Notes: generated by a model from the letters alone, not told the origin. A stretch of 64,000 bases of DNA from Candidatus Auribacterota bacterium (GCA_026392035.1 JAPLCX010000064.1:1-64000); one strand, 5' to 3'; counted from the stretch's first letter, positions 7,803-17,015 are shown. Made by a program: numbers and translations.

Positions 7803-8672
7803 ATGAAAGAAAATGTCAGCGTGATTATCCCGACGTACAACCGGGGGCCTTTCCTCAAAAAGGCGATTGAGTCCGTGCTGTCGCAGAGCTATCAGGAATT
7901 TGAACTCGTCGTCGTGGACAGCCACTCAGGTGACGACACACCGGCCATCCTCAAGGGCTTCGGGGACAGGGTCACCGTGCTTCAGGCGGCGCACGGAAAC
8001 CCCGCCGCGGCGCGCAACCTCGGGATCAGGCGCACTCACGCTCCGCTCATTGCCTTCCTCGACTCAGACGACTGGTGGCAACGGGACAAGCTCTCGCTCC
8101 AGCTCAGGGCGATGGATGAAAATCCCCCGTACCTCATCTCACACACGCAGGAAATATGGTACAGCGGGGGGGAGATTCTGCGGCAGAGACGAAAGCACCG
8201 GAAATACCACGGCTGGATATTCGATAAATGCCTCCTGCTGTGCGCGGTCAGCCCCTCCACGGTCATCGCGCGGCGCGAGCTCTTCGAAGCGGTCGGTATC
8301 TTTGATGAAAGTTTCGTCTGCTGCGAGGACTACGAACTCTGGCTCCGCGTGAGCGCGAGGTATCCCTTTCTCCTCGTGGATATGCCGCTCACCTTTAAGG
8401 ACGGCGGGCGCGGGGATCAGATGTCCCGCATCCACCGGGTGGGGATGGACAAATTGAGGATACGGGCCCTCTTGAAAATACTGAGTGAACCCTCACTTCT
8501 GAGCGAAGCGCAGAGAGCGCTGGCAGTGCGCGAACTCGAAAAGAAATGCCGCATTTATGGAGAGGGCTGCATTAAACATGGGAAAATCGAGGAGGGCAAC
8601 CACTATCTCGAGTTGCTGAAATTACTTCCGGTTATCCAGATTTCTCCCCATCAGCCAGACTTCACCCGGTGA
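7803..8672 (+). CDS. Glycosyltransferase family 2
   Basis: A 289-residue GT-A enzyme. It begins VSVIIPTYNRGPFLKKAIESVLSQSYQ, the classic GT2 nucleotide-sugar-binding start; the metal-binding DxD region is AFLDSDDWW (about residue 86), and CCEDYELWLR is the catalytic-base ED motif. It transfers a sugar from a nucleotide donor onto a glycan or lipid; donor and acceptor are unknown. The ATG at 7803 directly precedes the conserved beta strand; the frame upstream is repeat sequence. There are no transmembrane segments. It ends convergently, overlapping the GNAT gene by 51 bases. Confidence 0.9.
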   Translation: MKENVSVIIPTYNRGPFLKKAIESVLSQSYQEFELVVVDSHSGDDTPAILKGFGDRVTVLQAAHGNPAAARNLGIRRTHAPLIAFLDSDDWWQRDKLSLQLRAMDENPPYLISHTQEIWYSGGEILRQRRKHRKYHGWIFDKCLLLCAVSPSTVIARRELFEAVGIFDESFVCCEDYELWLRVSARYPFLLVDMPLTFKDGGRGDQMSRIHRVGMDKLRIRALLKILSEPSLLSEAQRALAVRELEKKCRIYGEGCIKHGKIEEGNHYLELLKLLPVIQISPHQPDFTR

Positions 8673-9260
8673 AACACCCGCCAGCGCGGGGGCAGGGTAC
8701 CGCGAGAGGAGCACAAATCCCATTTTGGTAAAAAATCTCTTTCCCGGCCCTGTGGGTGTTGACACATGAATACCCTTTACCCCGTCCGAATTCAGCCGAT
8801 CGAAAAATGCTTCCAGTAGTTTTGATCCGAGTCCTGTACGCTGCGCATCCGGCGCGATGTCTATATGACAGTGTGCGGGGTATTCCGCCATGATTCTTCG
8901 CACGACCCGATAACGGCGGAGGCCGAGCACCGTGACCGCGACAATGATTCGCCAGACTCCGATGCGGTGCCAGTAGCCATGCCTCACAAATCGAAAGAGG
9001 AGACGCGGAACAATCGCGCGCGCGAAGATGCGCTCGAACCGTTTCGTATCAGCGCACCCGGTGAGGTAGCCCACAACCCGACCGTCGGCCTCTGCAACAA
9101 AAAGCGATCCTCTCTCGAACCTTGTATAGTAGCCCAGGACTGCTTCGGCAACAAACTCCCGGTCATTGCAGAGCGGCTCTATGGACTGGCCATAGAGGGC
9201 GGTCTCAACGCAGATGTCGCGGATCACCTCCCAATTTGTCTCCCGGTAGGATCGGATCAT
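8622..9260 (-). CDS. GNAT family N-acetyltransferase
   Basis: A 212-residue GNAT protein. The fold is visible as RGSLFVAEADGRVVGYLTG (beta 2-4), then HCHIDIAPDAQRTGLGSKLLEAFFDRL with the acetyl-CoA pyrophosphate loop Q/RxxGxG/A (QRTGLG), and FFTKMGFVLLSRYP (beta 6-7). A basic insertion of about 45 residues between strands 3 and 4 is longer than usual. The substrate is unknown. The start ATG at 9260 (MIRSYRETNWE) is preferred over 9269. The 3' end overlaps the convergent GT2 gene by 51 bases. Confidence 0.85.
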   Translation of the reverse strand: MIRSYRETNWEVIRDICVETALYGQSIEPLCNDREFVAEAVLGYYTRFERGSLFVAEADGRVVGYLTGCADTKRFERIFARAIVPRLLFRFVRHGYWHRIGVWRIIVAVTVLGLRRYRVVRRIMAEYPAHCHIDIAPDAQRTGLGSKLLEAFFDRLNSDGVKGIHVSTPTGPGKRFFTKMGFVLLSRYPAPALAGVSPGEVWLMGRNLDNRK

Positions 9261-9289
9261 AGCGCACACTTATGGAAGTGGAGGGCCTT

Positions 9290-10702
9290 TCACTCCCTCG
9301 TGAGCGTGAATATCTGCCACGCAGTATATGATCGGGGGACAACACCAGAAGTCAAGCCGCAAGCCTGCACAAAAATCGCCTCAGGATCTCCGAGCACACG
9401 CCACGGGATCGTCACAACACCGACGTCATTGCTTAATTCAGCATTGATCTCATCCGAAGGAATTTTCACATCCTGGTCATGAGCGACCAGCACGCCCATG
9501 AAAGACTCGACGCACACCTTGGGCATCTGCTCGAACGGCGTGTCATGGCGGTACCCGAAGGCGCCAATGGATATCCCCATCCTGTACTCAAGCGGGTGCC
9601 GCAGGCCAACCTTCACCTCCAGCCCCTCCCCTGTGTTGCGGTATGCCACGCCTGCAACATAACCACTCGGCTCTCCACGCTCATAGTCTGACGTCTCCGC
9701 GCTCGCAACCGCCTCACGATGTGGACTCCACGCAGCCGCTTTCATGAGCGACACCGGCTCAACGAGCGTGAAGAGTTCGTTGCGCCGCGCAAACGCCGTC
9801 AGCCAGTAGCCGCTGTCCGACATCTGGCTCTTATAGAGCCGGATTGCTTCGTACTTGCGGCGCACCTGGTCGGGTGTGAGCTCAAGTATCCATGAGCGCG
9901 CTCGCTCGTCGGCAAGGCGTTCCGGAAATGAAAGCCACTCATGCGGGCGGTAAAAGTAGGGGCGGGGCCACGGCCCCATGTGTATGGGGTAGGTGAAAAT
10001 CTGGGGCTCGGGGATCCGGCCGGCGAGGTTCAGGAGCGCGACGCGCAGGAACAGGAAGTGGGCCCGATGATCAGGATTGGCGTCAATCGGGTGCGTCACG
10101 AAAATGTGCGTGGGACGGAAGTCGAGCAGCTCCCGCTCGATATCCGCCACAATCGATTCGCCCTTATAGGGCTTCCCATAGCCCGGCGCCTCTCTGTACG
10201 GCACATGCGTAGTGTCGGTGAGCATGCTGTGCAGCGGCGGCGACGTTCCCCAGTGCCTGTTCCAGATGTCGAGGGTGTCGTGATCCGGATACCCCAGGAA
10301 CACGAGCTGCTGAACGGGAACGCCGAGAAAGGCCATCGCCTCTATCGCCTCGTGGATTCTGATTTCTCCCATGTTCCGATTGACCCTCGGGCTCAGCCAG
10401 GGACGCATTCGGTATACCATGAACGCGAGCTGGTTGTGGTCGCCGCTCGTCAGGTACACCACCCGTACCGCGGCGCCTACCGCTACCGCCTGCTGGATGA
10501 GCCCGCCGCACCCGAGCGTTTCATCATCTTCATGGGGTGCCAGTATAAGGATTCGACTGGGCACGGCGACCGCCGTAAAGGCGGGAAGCGCCGGACGCAC
10601 GGGCGCGGCGCGGCGGGGAATGAGCAGCACCACCACGAACCCTACGATTCCCAATGCGAACAGCAGGAGAAACCACCACGCGCCATGCAGATGCCAGTTC
10701 AT
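9290..10702 (-). CDS. PIG-L/LmbE family deacetylase, membrane-anchored, with C-terminal extension
   Basis: A 470-residue protein. An N-terminal transmembrane helix (about residues 8-30) precedes a LmbE-like domain whose zinc motif is APHEDDETLGCGG (about residue 55), with the later HPIDANPDHRAHF supplying the third ligand. Members remove acetyl groups from N-acetylglucosamine-containing lipids or thiols. About 150 C-terminal residues after the deacetylase domain look beta-rich and are not recognised. It lies just upstream of the GNAT gene on the same strand (30-bp gap), so the pair could exchange acyl groups on one glycan. The domain is probably outside the cytoplasmic membrane or anchored at its face. 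Confidence 0.85.
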   Translation of the reverse strand: MNWHLHGAWWFLLLFALGIVGFVVVLLIPRRAAPVRPALPAFTAVAVPSRILILAPHEDDETLGCGGLIQQAVAVGAAVRVVYLTSGDHNQLAFMVYRMRPWLSPRVNRNMGEIRIHEAIEAMAFLGVPVQQLVFLGYPDHDTLDIWNRHWGTSPPLHSMLTDTTHVPYREAPGYGKPYKGESIVADIERELLDFRPTHIFVTHPIDANPDHRAHFLFLRVALLNLAGRIPEPQIFTYPIHMGPWPRPYFYRPHEWLSFPERLADERARSWILELTPDQVRRKYEAIRLYKSQMSDSGYWLTAFARRNELFTLVEPVSLMKAAAWSPHREAVASAETSDYERGEPSGYVAGVAYRNTGEGLEVKVGLRHPLEYRMGISIGAFGYRHDTPFEQMPKVCVESFMGVLVAHDQDVKIPSDEINAELSNDVGVVTIPWRVLGDPEAIFVQACGLTSGVVPRSYTAWQIFTLTRE

Positions 10703-10810
10703 ATCTCACACATCATAATACATACTCCCACCGAGCGAAACCAGATACCCTGCGAGAGATCTCACCGCGGGGAGTGCGTGTAGCGAACACAAAGAAACAT
10801 AATGGATGCT

Positions 10811-10905
10811 CAGTGTCTTCAGTGGTTAATTGTTCTTACCACTGAAGTCACTGAATGCACTGAAGTTGGGTTCCTCCACTCCGCGGCTCCGTGGTTAATA
10901 CTGCA
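10811..10905. repeat. Inverted CACTGAA-type repeat, copy 1
   Basis: The left arm CAGTGTCTTCAGTGGTTAA (10811-10829) pairs with TTACCACTGAAGTCACTGAA (from 10836), which continues as nine-base units. It is followed by CTCCGTGGTTAA, the outer arm type seen in copies near 35.9 and 37.5 kb. The 10703-10970 gap holds only this; no gene is visible. Confidence 0.7.
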
Positions 10906-10970
10906 TGGCACCCATTGCATGACTGCGGGATTACCATTGCCGGAGAGGATACGCACCGGCTCACCGTTCC

Positions 10971-11798
10971 TCACGCGATCCCAAACCTTCCCTCGCGCTC
11001 TTTGATCAGGCCGTCTTTGACGAGCTGCCTGATATTCCTCCTCACCCTCCTGGCCTCCACGCTCAGCCGGGCGACCAATTCCCGCGCCGAGAGCGACTGT
11101 TCCGCAATGCACGCCCTGAGAATCAGCCCCCTGATCTGCCTGTCCGAACCCTTGAACGAAGTCTGTTTCCGGTAACGGGCGCTCTTCCTGTTTGGATTCC
11201 CATGCGTTGCCTTGAGCATGGACCCATAATCCATGAGTGCATTGTACCACTTTCGCGGACGCGCGGCATCGAGCGTCTCCTCGACCAAAGAAAGAATTTC
11301 TTCATCACTCACCACCCGCCGCGCCCGGAAGAAAAAGTGAATGAACACGGTCCGGACATTGGTCTCGATGAACGCGACCGGGATCTCAAACGCGAAGGCG
11401 GCGATGGCCGATGCCGTCGCGGGCCCGATCCCCGGGAGGGTTTGCAGATCCTCTATCCCGGGGGGCAGCTCCCCCTCCCACTCACTGATCACGCTCTCGG
11501 CGATCCTCTTCAACGCGAGCGCCCGCCGATTATATCCCAACCCCTGCCATGCCCGGAGTATCTTCCTCAGCGGCGCCCGGGCGAGCGCGCGGAAGTCAGG
11601 AAAGGCGGCGGTAAATTCCCGATATTTCCGCACCACCCTCTCCGCCTGAGTTTGCTGCAGCATGACCTCTGAAACGAGAATACGGTAGGGATCGCGCGTG
11701 GTCCGCCAGGGGAGACGCCGCCCATGCAGGGCGTAATGTCGGTATATCGTTTCCCTGAACGAACGGATGCGCGCGGGCGTGAGCGGCATTGTGCTCAT
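10971..11798 (-). CDS. HhH-GPD DNA glycosylase, MutY-like without Fe-S cluster
   Basis: A 275-residue protein. RLPWRTTRDPYRILVSEVMLQQTQ is the MutY-specific adenine-recognition start. The helix-hairpin-helix is LPGIGPATASAI. Where MutY and EndoIII have the catalytic Asp (-LDGNV-RV-), this protein has FIETNVRTVF, i.e. Glu. The four cluster cysteines after the GPD region are absent. The tail (about 65 residues) looks like a winged helix, not the MutT-like domain of MutY. Similar 'FIETN-R-VFIH' glycosylases are known to me from candidate phyla. The ATG at 11798 with GGGAGGGG upstream is preferred over one at 11888. Confidence 0.8.
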   Translation of the reverse strand: MSTMPLTPARIRSFRETIYRHYALHGRRLPWRTTRDPYRILVSEVMLQQTQAERVVRKYREFTAAFPDFRALARAPLRKILRAWQGLGYNRRALALKRIAESVISEWEGELPPGIEDLQTLPGIGPATASAIAAFAFEIPVAFIETNVRTVFIHFFFRARRVVSDEEILSLVEETLDAARPRKWYNALMDYGSMLKATHGNPNRKSARYRKQTSFKGSDRQIRGLILRACIAEQSLSARELVARLSVEARRVRRNIRQLVKDGLIKEREGRFGIA

Positions 11799-11934
11799 CT
11801 CGCCCCTCCCCGAGGGATCGGTCACGCGCGACTTTCGCGCATGCGTTCTCGTCGCCCGCTTTGATTTGGGAGCTGCCATATACCTCATTATAACGGAATC
11901 GACTCATACTGAAATTAATAATCCAGTCAGTGAT

Positions 11935-11964
11935 TTGAAACGCGGTACGGATGTATGGTATAGT
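11935..11964 (+). promoter_or_regulatory. Promoter of BamE-like gene
   Basis: TTGAAA (11935-11940), an 18-nt spacer and TATAGT (11959-11964). The expected start site falls at about 11971, on the GTG-ATG of the gene, so the transcript may be leaderless; no Shine-Dalgarno sequence is present. Confidence 0.5.
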
Positions 11965-11973
11965 ACTTATGTG

Positions 11974-12654
11974 ATGAAGATATCGATCGGCATACTGCTT
12001 GCAGGCTCCCTCTCTGTCATCCCCTCACTGGATGCCGATACCGTCACCTGCAAAGACGGCAGGGTGATCCATGGCACGATAACAAGCGAAACGGAAAACG
12101 AGTTGACCATCGGCCTCTACGGAGAGCAAGTGGTCATTCCCCGCTCGAAAATTCTATCCATCACGCGGGCTACCCCTGAAGACAATCAACGGCTTGAAAA
12201 GGAGTTTGAACAACTTGATGCACACTACAAAGAGGAGAGCCGCGAGCGGGAAAAGCAGGATGCGGAAAACGGCCCGGCAGAGTACACACCCATTCCATTC
12301 CCCACAGAACCTCCCCCCCCTGACGGCGATTTCGAGGAACCAGAAGTAATAGTCTTCCCGGCATATCCCCCCCAGGACGTGGCGCCTCCCTCGGGAGAAG
12401 CAGCGCCTCCAGGACCACCGAACAGGGTGCAAGAGCGGTTGTCCTGGGAGCAAGAGGTCCATCAGGCGATTCACCAGAAACGCGTGATCCCCGGCATGAC
12501 GGAGAAACAGGTAGAGTCGGCGTGGGGGTTCCCCGACCTGATCCATCCAGTGCATGGAACCTACACCTACACCGATCGGTGGATCTATGACCGCGATGAT
12601 AGCGGAAAGGTGAGTGTCTATTTCAATAATGGGATCGTGGTGGAAATCTATTAA
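11974..12654 (+). CDS. Secreted protein with BamE/SmpA-like C-terminal domain
   Basis: A 226-residue protein. The signal peptide spans about residues 1-20 (MKISIGILLAGSLSVIPSLDA). A small beta domain follows (TVTCKDGRVIHGTITSETEN ... VVIPRSKILSI), which looks like the LSm/SH3-type 'DG---G-I' repeat of exported proteins. Then come a charged helix, a Pro/Glu-rich linker and a C-terminal block VIPGMTEKQVESAWGFPDLI ... DRWIYDRDD ... YFNNGIVVEI, which fits the BamE/SmpA pattern 'v-pGmt--qV---lG-P'. A periplasmic or outer-membrane role is likely. No Cys lipobox is present. GTG-ATG tandem starts lie at 11971/11974. Confidence 0.65.
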   Translation: MKISIGILLAGSLSVIPSLDADTVTCKDGRVIHGTITSETENELTIGLYGEQVVIPRSKILSITRATPEDNQRLEKEFEQLDAHYKEESREREKQDAENGPAEYTPIPFPTEPPPPDGDFEEPEVIVFPAYPPQDVAPPSGEAAPPGPPNRVQERLSWEQEVHQAIHQKRVIPGMTEKQVESAWGFPDLIHPVHGTYTYTDRWIYDRDDSGKVSVYFNNGIVVEIY

Positions 12655-12720
12655 GCGCGCTGTGCAGGTAGCGCCGCTGCGATCTTAGTAAACGGCTAAA
12701 CGGGGAGACTGGCCGGGATC

Positions 12721-12749
12721 TTGACAAGCCATCTTTTTGGTGTTATATT
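12721..12749 (+). promoter_or_regulatory. Promoter of PTS IIA gene
   Basis: A consensus TTGACA (12721-12726), a 17-nt spacer and TATATT (12744-12749) make a strong sigma70-type promoter. The -10 ends only 15 bases before the ATG at 12765. Confidence 0.65.
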
Positions 12750-12764
12750 TTATTTGAATAAATA

Positions 12765-13247
12765 ATGGGGCTCAACATGGAATGCGTCCAATACCTTGAC
12801 TGTTCCACTATCATCCTCAACCTCAGCGGGAGAACCCACGAAGAGGTTATTGCTGAACTTGTTGACACAATCTGCCAGGGGGGTAATGGGGATAGAGCGA
12901 AAATTCTGAAAAGTATCTATACTGTAGAAGACATCAAGAATACCGCCGTAGGGAAGGGAGTCGCAATCCCGCACGGCAGGACAGACGCGATACCCCACCT
13001 CAAGCTCGCGTTTGGGAGGTCTGAGCGCGGCGTGAACTGGGGATCGCCGGATGGCAATCTCGTCCAGATGGTGTGGCTCATCGTGAACCCCAAACACCAG
13101 GCCGACGAATACCTGAACGTGCTCTCCCAGATAACAAAGATTTCCTGCCGGCAGAATTGCCGCGAGGCCATCATGCTCGCCAGGGATCCTGCCGAAATAG
13201 TACGGATCGTGAAGGAATGCAGGAACCGAGAGCGGGCCCGAAATTAA
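12765..13247 (+). CDS. PTS EIIA type-2 (PtsN/fructose-like) domain protein
   Basis: A 160-residue single-domain protein. The active-site motif is AVGKGVAIPHGRTDAIP, with the phosphorylated His in PHGR; VQMVWLIVNPKHQADEYLNVLSQI matches the later IIA helix. It resembles nitrogen-PTS IIA (PtsN) proteins, which act as regulators rather than transporters. No EI, HPr or permease is in the window. The start may be ATG 12765 or, given the very close promoter, ATG 12777 (MECVQYL). Transcribed alone from the promoter at 12721. Confidence 0.85.
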   Translation: MGLNMECVQYLDCSTIILNLSGRTHEEVIAELVDTICQGGNGDRAKILKSIYTVEDIKNTAVGKGVAIPHGRTDAIPHLKLAFGRSERGVNWGSPDGNLVQMVWLIVNPKHQADEYLNVLSQITKISCRQNCREAIMLARDPAEIVRIVKECRNRERARN

Positions 13248-13423
13248 GGGTTCCCTCCCTCTCTTCGATGCCCGATCCGCGGGCTCATATAATCATGATA
13301 TTTGCTTTCCCTATGCCCCTCTCCCCCCACCCCACACACCGATCAGTCAAAAACCCAACGGTGGGAATAGATTTTAAACCTGCTCCCGCTGTGCTATAAT
13401 ATAGGGATGGAGCGCGAGATGCC

Positions 13424-16114
13424 GTGAACACCCCTTCCAACACAACCCCGAGCCTCAGCGGGAAAGAGATATATCGCCACATCTTCGAGCATGCGGCCAG
13501 CGCAATGTTCATCGCCGACGCCGAGACAGGAATAATTCTGGATTGCAATGCCCAGGCTGAAGCGCTGATCGGACGCACGCGGGGCCAGATTCTCGGGATG
13601 CATCAATCGGAGCTGCATCCCGAGGGCGAGGAAGAAAAATATAAGGAGCGATTCGCCCTGCACGTTCAACAGGGGAACATTGGCGATGTCGAAGTTGAAG
13701 TACAGCATAGCGACGGTCGGCGAATTCCCGTCATGATAAGAGATAAGATCGTGGAGGTGGATGGCAAAAAATTGATCCTGGGGATCTTCGTGGACATGAG
13801 CGAGCATAAACGCACCGAGGAAGAACTCAGGGGACTTAAGCAGCAAATCGAGTTCATCCTGGGCGCGACAAAAACGGGCCTTGACATCATTGATTCAGAG
13901 CACAACATACGCTACATCGATTCGGCATGGCAAAGCGTCTATGGAGATCCCGCGGGAAAAAAGTGTTATGAATACTTTATGGGGGCAAAACGGGTGTGTC
14001 CCGGCTGCGGAATTCCAAAGGCCCTCGCCACTAAAAAGCCGGTCGTCACTGAAGAAATACTGGTCAAGGAGAACAACAGGCCTATACAGGTGACCACCAT
14101 TCCGTTCCAGAACGAAATGGGGGAGTGGCTCGTCGCCGAGATGAACGTTGACATCACCGAGCGTAAGCGAATCGAGAACGAAATAAAAAGATATCGCGAT
14201 CAGCTCGAAAAGATAGTAGAAACACGCACCCGAGAACTCGAAAGACTCAACGAACAGCTCCGGGGAGACATCGCCGCGCGCGCGAAGGTTGAAGAGACTC
14301 TCCGGGAGCGTGAAGATTTCCTTGCGAGCATCTTCACAAGCATTCAGGACGGGATCAGCATCCTCGACAAGGAAATGCGCATCATCCGCGTCAACCCCAC
14401 CGTGGAGCGGTGGTACGCGCACGCCATGCCGCTCATCGGCAAAAAATGCTACGAAGCCTACCATTCGCGGACGGCACCCTGCGAGGTCTGCCCAACGCAG
14501 AAAACACTCGAGACCGGCAGCGCAGCCTATGAGATAGTCCCCTTGAACGGTCCGGGAGGAGAGATTGTGGGGTGGCTTGACCTCTACAGTTACCCACTCA
14601 TCGACAGGGCAACCGGCAAACTCACAGGGGTTATTGAATACATGCGCGACATCAGCGACCGCAAGAAAGCCGAGGAAGCACTGAGAGCATCCGAGGCCAA
14701 GTATCGCGCCGTCGCCGATAATACCTATGCCTGGGAATTCTGGATGGATCCCGACGGCCGCCTCATTTACTCATCGCCCTCGTGCGAGAGAATCACCGGC
14801 TATGCCGCGGAAGAATTTGAGGCGGATCCTGGCATGTTGCGCACCATTATCCACCCCGATGATCGGGCGCGTTTTGAGTCGCACGAGCAGGAACAAGATC
14901 ACGGCACTTCCCCGTCCGAGATGGAGTTTCGCGTCATCCATCGCGGTGGGTCAGTCCGCTGGATCTCCCACGTCTGCCAGCAGATATACGACGCCGCTGA
15001 CACATATCTCGGCACACGCGGCAGCAACCGCGACATCACCGAGCACAAAGTAGCCGAGGAGACTTTGCGGGAATCAGAGGAGAAATATCGCGCGCTGATG
15101 GATGGTGCGGTTGATGCTATATTACTTGCAAATACCGATGGGTATCTGCTGGAAGCGAATGAGAACGCCCTCAAACTTTTTGGGTATTCGAAGAAAGCCT
15201 TAATGGGGACGCATTTCACACATCTTCACCCTGAACAGGAGCGCGCACGAGTGGATGCCGATTTCAAAGGTGGTGTAGAGAGTGGGCGCAGTTTTTTAAC
15301 TGACGGCATAGTGCTCAGAAAGGATGGGAAACTAATTCCAGTGGATATCAGCACATGCGTCATTGAATATGCAGGCAAGAAGGTGGCACAGGGTATCTTC
15401 AGAGACATCTCGGAGAGAAAAAGAATAGAGCAGATGAAAGATAACCTCATCCGGGACGTCTCCCATGAACTGAAGGCCCCCATCGCCATGATGGAGATGG
15501 CGTTTGCCATGGGGCAGAAGGCGCTTGGGGCTGAAAATATTGATGATGCACAGAAGGCGTGGAGCATTGGCTCCAGAAATCTCAAGACGCTCAGCAAGGA
15601 TGTGAACAACATACTGGGAATATTCTCGCTGAGCGCCAGAAGAGTAGTACCACAGCGGAAGCAGATTTCCCTTAAAAGGATGGTGGCCGAGATCGTGAGG
15701 GATTTGCGGGATCTCATCGCGCAGAAAAAACTCAGAGTTAAGATAGATATCCCGCGAGAGATCGACAAGATCTACGCTGACAGGAGAATGATGCGGACGC
15801 TCGTCCACAATATCATAGACAACGCGATAAAATTTACGAGACATGGCACCATCTCACTGATCGTTCGCTCTCGCGGAAATGAGATCTGTCTCAAGGTCAA
15901 AGATACGGGCCGCGGTATCGCGGAAAAAGATATGGGTGTGCTATTCACCAGATTCTTCAAGCATGATCCGTCAATGCAGGGGACGGGACTCGGCCTGGCA
16001 ATCTGCAAGGACATCGCCGGGATATACGGCGGTACGATCCAGGTCACCTCGGCAGGAGCGGGGAAGGGAACCACGGTCACAGTGAAATTGCCGCGCGCAG
16101 TGCTGGGTATCTGA
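13424..16114 (+). CDS. Multi-PAS sensor histidine kinase
   Basis: An 896-residue soluble kinase without transmembrane segments. Five PAS domains lie at about residues 8-125, 137-245, 295-410, 424-545 and 549-665, with a coiled coil (about 240-290) after the second. PAS 2 and PAS 3 each carry KKCYE followed by a Cys pair (CPGCG; CEVCP), a pattern suggesting metal, redox or haem sensing. The H box is DVSHELKAPI; the ATPase has IIDNAIKFT, DTGRGIAEKD and TGLGLAICK. The GTG start at 13424 overlaps a short upstream ATG frame; TATAAT lies at 13395-13400. A response regulator follows after 37 bases. Confidence 0.9.
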   Translation: MNTPSNTTPSLSGKEIYRHIFEHAASAMFIADAETGIILDCNAQAEALIGRTRGQILGMHQSELHPEGEEEKYKERFALHVQQGNIGDVEVEVQHSDGRRIPVMIRDKIVEVDGKKLILGIFVDMSEHKRTEEELRGLKQQIEFILGATKTGLDIIDSEHNIRYIDSAWQSVYGDPAGKKCYEYFMGAKRVCPGCGIPKALATKKPVVTEEILVKENNRPIQVTTIPFQNEMGEWLVAEMNVDITERKRIENEIKRYRDQLEKIVETRTRELERLNEQLRGDIAARAKVEETLREREDFLASIFTSIQDGISILDKEMRIIRVNPTVERWYAHAMPLIGKKCYEAYHSRTAPCEVCPTQKTLETGSAAYEIVPLNGPGGEIVGWLDLYSYPLIDRATGKLTGVIEYMRDISDRKKAEEALRASEAKYRAVADNTYAWEFWMDPDGRLIYSSPSCERITGYAAEEFEADPGMLRTIIHPDDRARFESHEQEQDHGTSPSEMEFRVIHRGGSVRWISHVCQQIYDAADTYLGTRGSNRDITEHKVAEETLRESEEKYRALMDGAVDAILLANTDGYLLEANENALKLFGYSKKALMGTHFTHLHPEQERARVDADFKGGVESGRSFLTDGIVLRKDGKLIPVDISTCVIEYAGKKVAQGIFRDISERKRIEQMKDNLIRDVSHELKAPIAMMEMAFAMGQKALGAENIDDAQKAWSIGSRNLKTLSKDVNNILGIFSLSARRVVPQRKQISLKRMVAEIVRDLRDLIAQKKLRVKIDIPREIDKIYADRRMMRTLVHNIIDNAIKFTRHGTISLIVRSRGNEICLKVKDTGRGIAEKDMGVLFTRFFKHDPSMQGTGLGLAICKDIAGIYGGTIQVTSAGAGKGTTVTVKLPRAVLGI

Positions 16115-16151
16115 GCGCGGGAAACATGGAATACCACAAGAGGGTGAATGG

Positions 16152-16517
16152 ATGAAGCGCATACTTATTGTTGAAGATGACCCCGACATGCAGGCAATTT
16201 ACAAGTTCATGTTTAAGGATGAAGCCCACAAGTATGCGATCCAGATCACGGGTAACACGGCGAGAGCGTTAAAATCAATCAGACAGCGGCGCTTTGATCT
16301 CATTATCTCTGATATCATCATGAGGGACATGAGTGGTGAATCCTTTCCTGTCCAGGTAAGGCAGGAAGGGAAGAACAACGTGCCCGTCTTGGTGGTGAGC
16401 GTGCTGAACCCCGACATGCTGGGACAGCTCAAAAATATGCACCGCGTCTATTTCCTCCAGAAACCGATCACCAGGGAAAAATTGCTGAATAAGATTGGCA
16501 GGATTGTGCGGTCGTGA
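16152..16517 (+). CDS. Single-domain response regulator
   Basis: A 121-residue receiver domain alone. Acidic residues VEDDPD sit at the N-terminus, the phospho-acceptor is Asp54 in LIISDIIM, and the conserved Lys is in FLQKPI near residue 104. The Thr/Ser switch residue is in VLVVSVLN. With no output domain it probably acts by protein contact or in a phosphorelay. It lies 37 bases downstream of the five-PAS kinase on the same strand and is very likely its partner. GAGGGTGA precedes the ATG. Confidence 0.92.
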   Translation: MKRILIVEDDPDMQAIYKFMFKDEAHKYAIQITGNTARALKSIRQRRFDLIISDIIMRDMSGESFPVQVRQEGKNNVPVLVVSVLNPDMLGQLKNMHRVYFLQKPITREKLLNKIGRIVRS

Positions 16518-16583
16518 ACGATCCCGCCAGTGCTCTAGATGGAGCAGGCTGAACAACCCCTCGTACGAGAAAGGAGCAGTGCC

Positions 16584-17015
16584 ATGAAAGCCGTTGCGAT
16601 GTTATGCGCAGCAATCGTTCTTCTCGGCCCCGTTGCAGATAGAGCGTTCGGTGCCGAAAAAGCTGATGAAGGAGCCATACGGGAAGCCTTCAACACCAAC
16701 GCGGCTCTTTACATACAAACGACGCAAGCGGATTTACAATCCAATATAAACTTTCCGAATGTCGGCGTCACCCTCCTCTCGTCCGGTATCGAAAAAACAG
16801 ACTCACTGGTCACTCCGTATAAGGGGAAGGCCGAGTATGTCATCGAATACGATAATCCCGCTGAAAAAGGCTTGCGCAAAACTCATCCGTATATCATGCG
16901 CTGCACCTACTTCAATGGGAAATGGGACATTGACCCGCACGGGCATGCTCGCAAGAAGAATATTGAAGACCTGGAGCCGCCCCTGTCAAAAACTCGTGTC
17001 TCTCCTGACGTGTAA
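16584..17015 (+). CDS. Secreted protein of unknown function
   Basis: A 143-residue protein with a signal peptide (about residues 1-23: Lys, then AVAMLCAAIVLLG, cleavage near AFGA-EK). The mature part has no family I recognise; it is mixed alpha/beta, with Tyr/Asn-rich segments and CTYFNGKWDIDPHGHARKK near the end. The ATG at 16584 is preceded by AAGGAG; an earlier in-frame start at 16539 would spoil the signal peptide. It follows the response regulator by 66 bases and could be co-transcribed with it. Confidence 0.65.
   Translation: MKAVAMLCAAIVLLGPVADRAFGAEKADEGAIREAFNTNAALYIQTTQADLQSNINFPNVGVTLLSSGIEKTDSLVTPYKGKAEYVIEYDNPAEKGLRKTHPYIMRCTYFNGKWDIDPHGHARKKNIEDLEPPLSKTRVSPDV

Noticed and set aside
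7589-7858. 89-codon minus-strand frame across the repeat at 7.6 kb
   Set aside because: It translates the dispersed CACAGATAAA repeat and overlaps the GT2 start.
8865-9482. 205-codon plus-strand frame over the GNAT gene
   Set aside because: Antisense shadow; composition and lack of motifs speak against coding.
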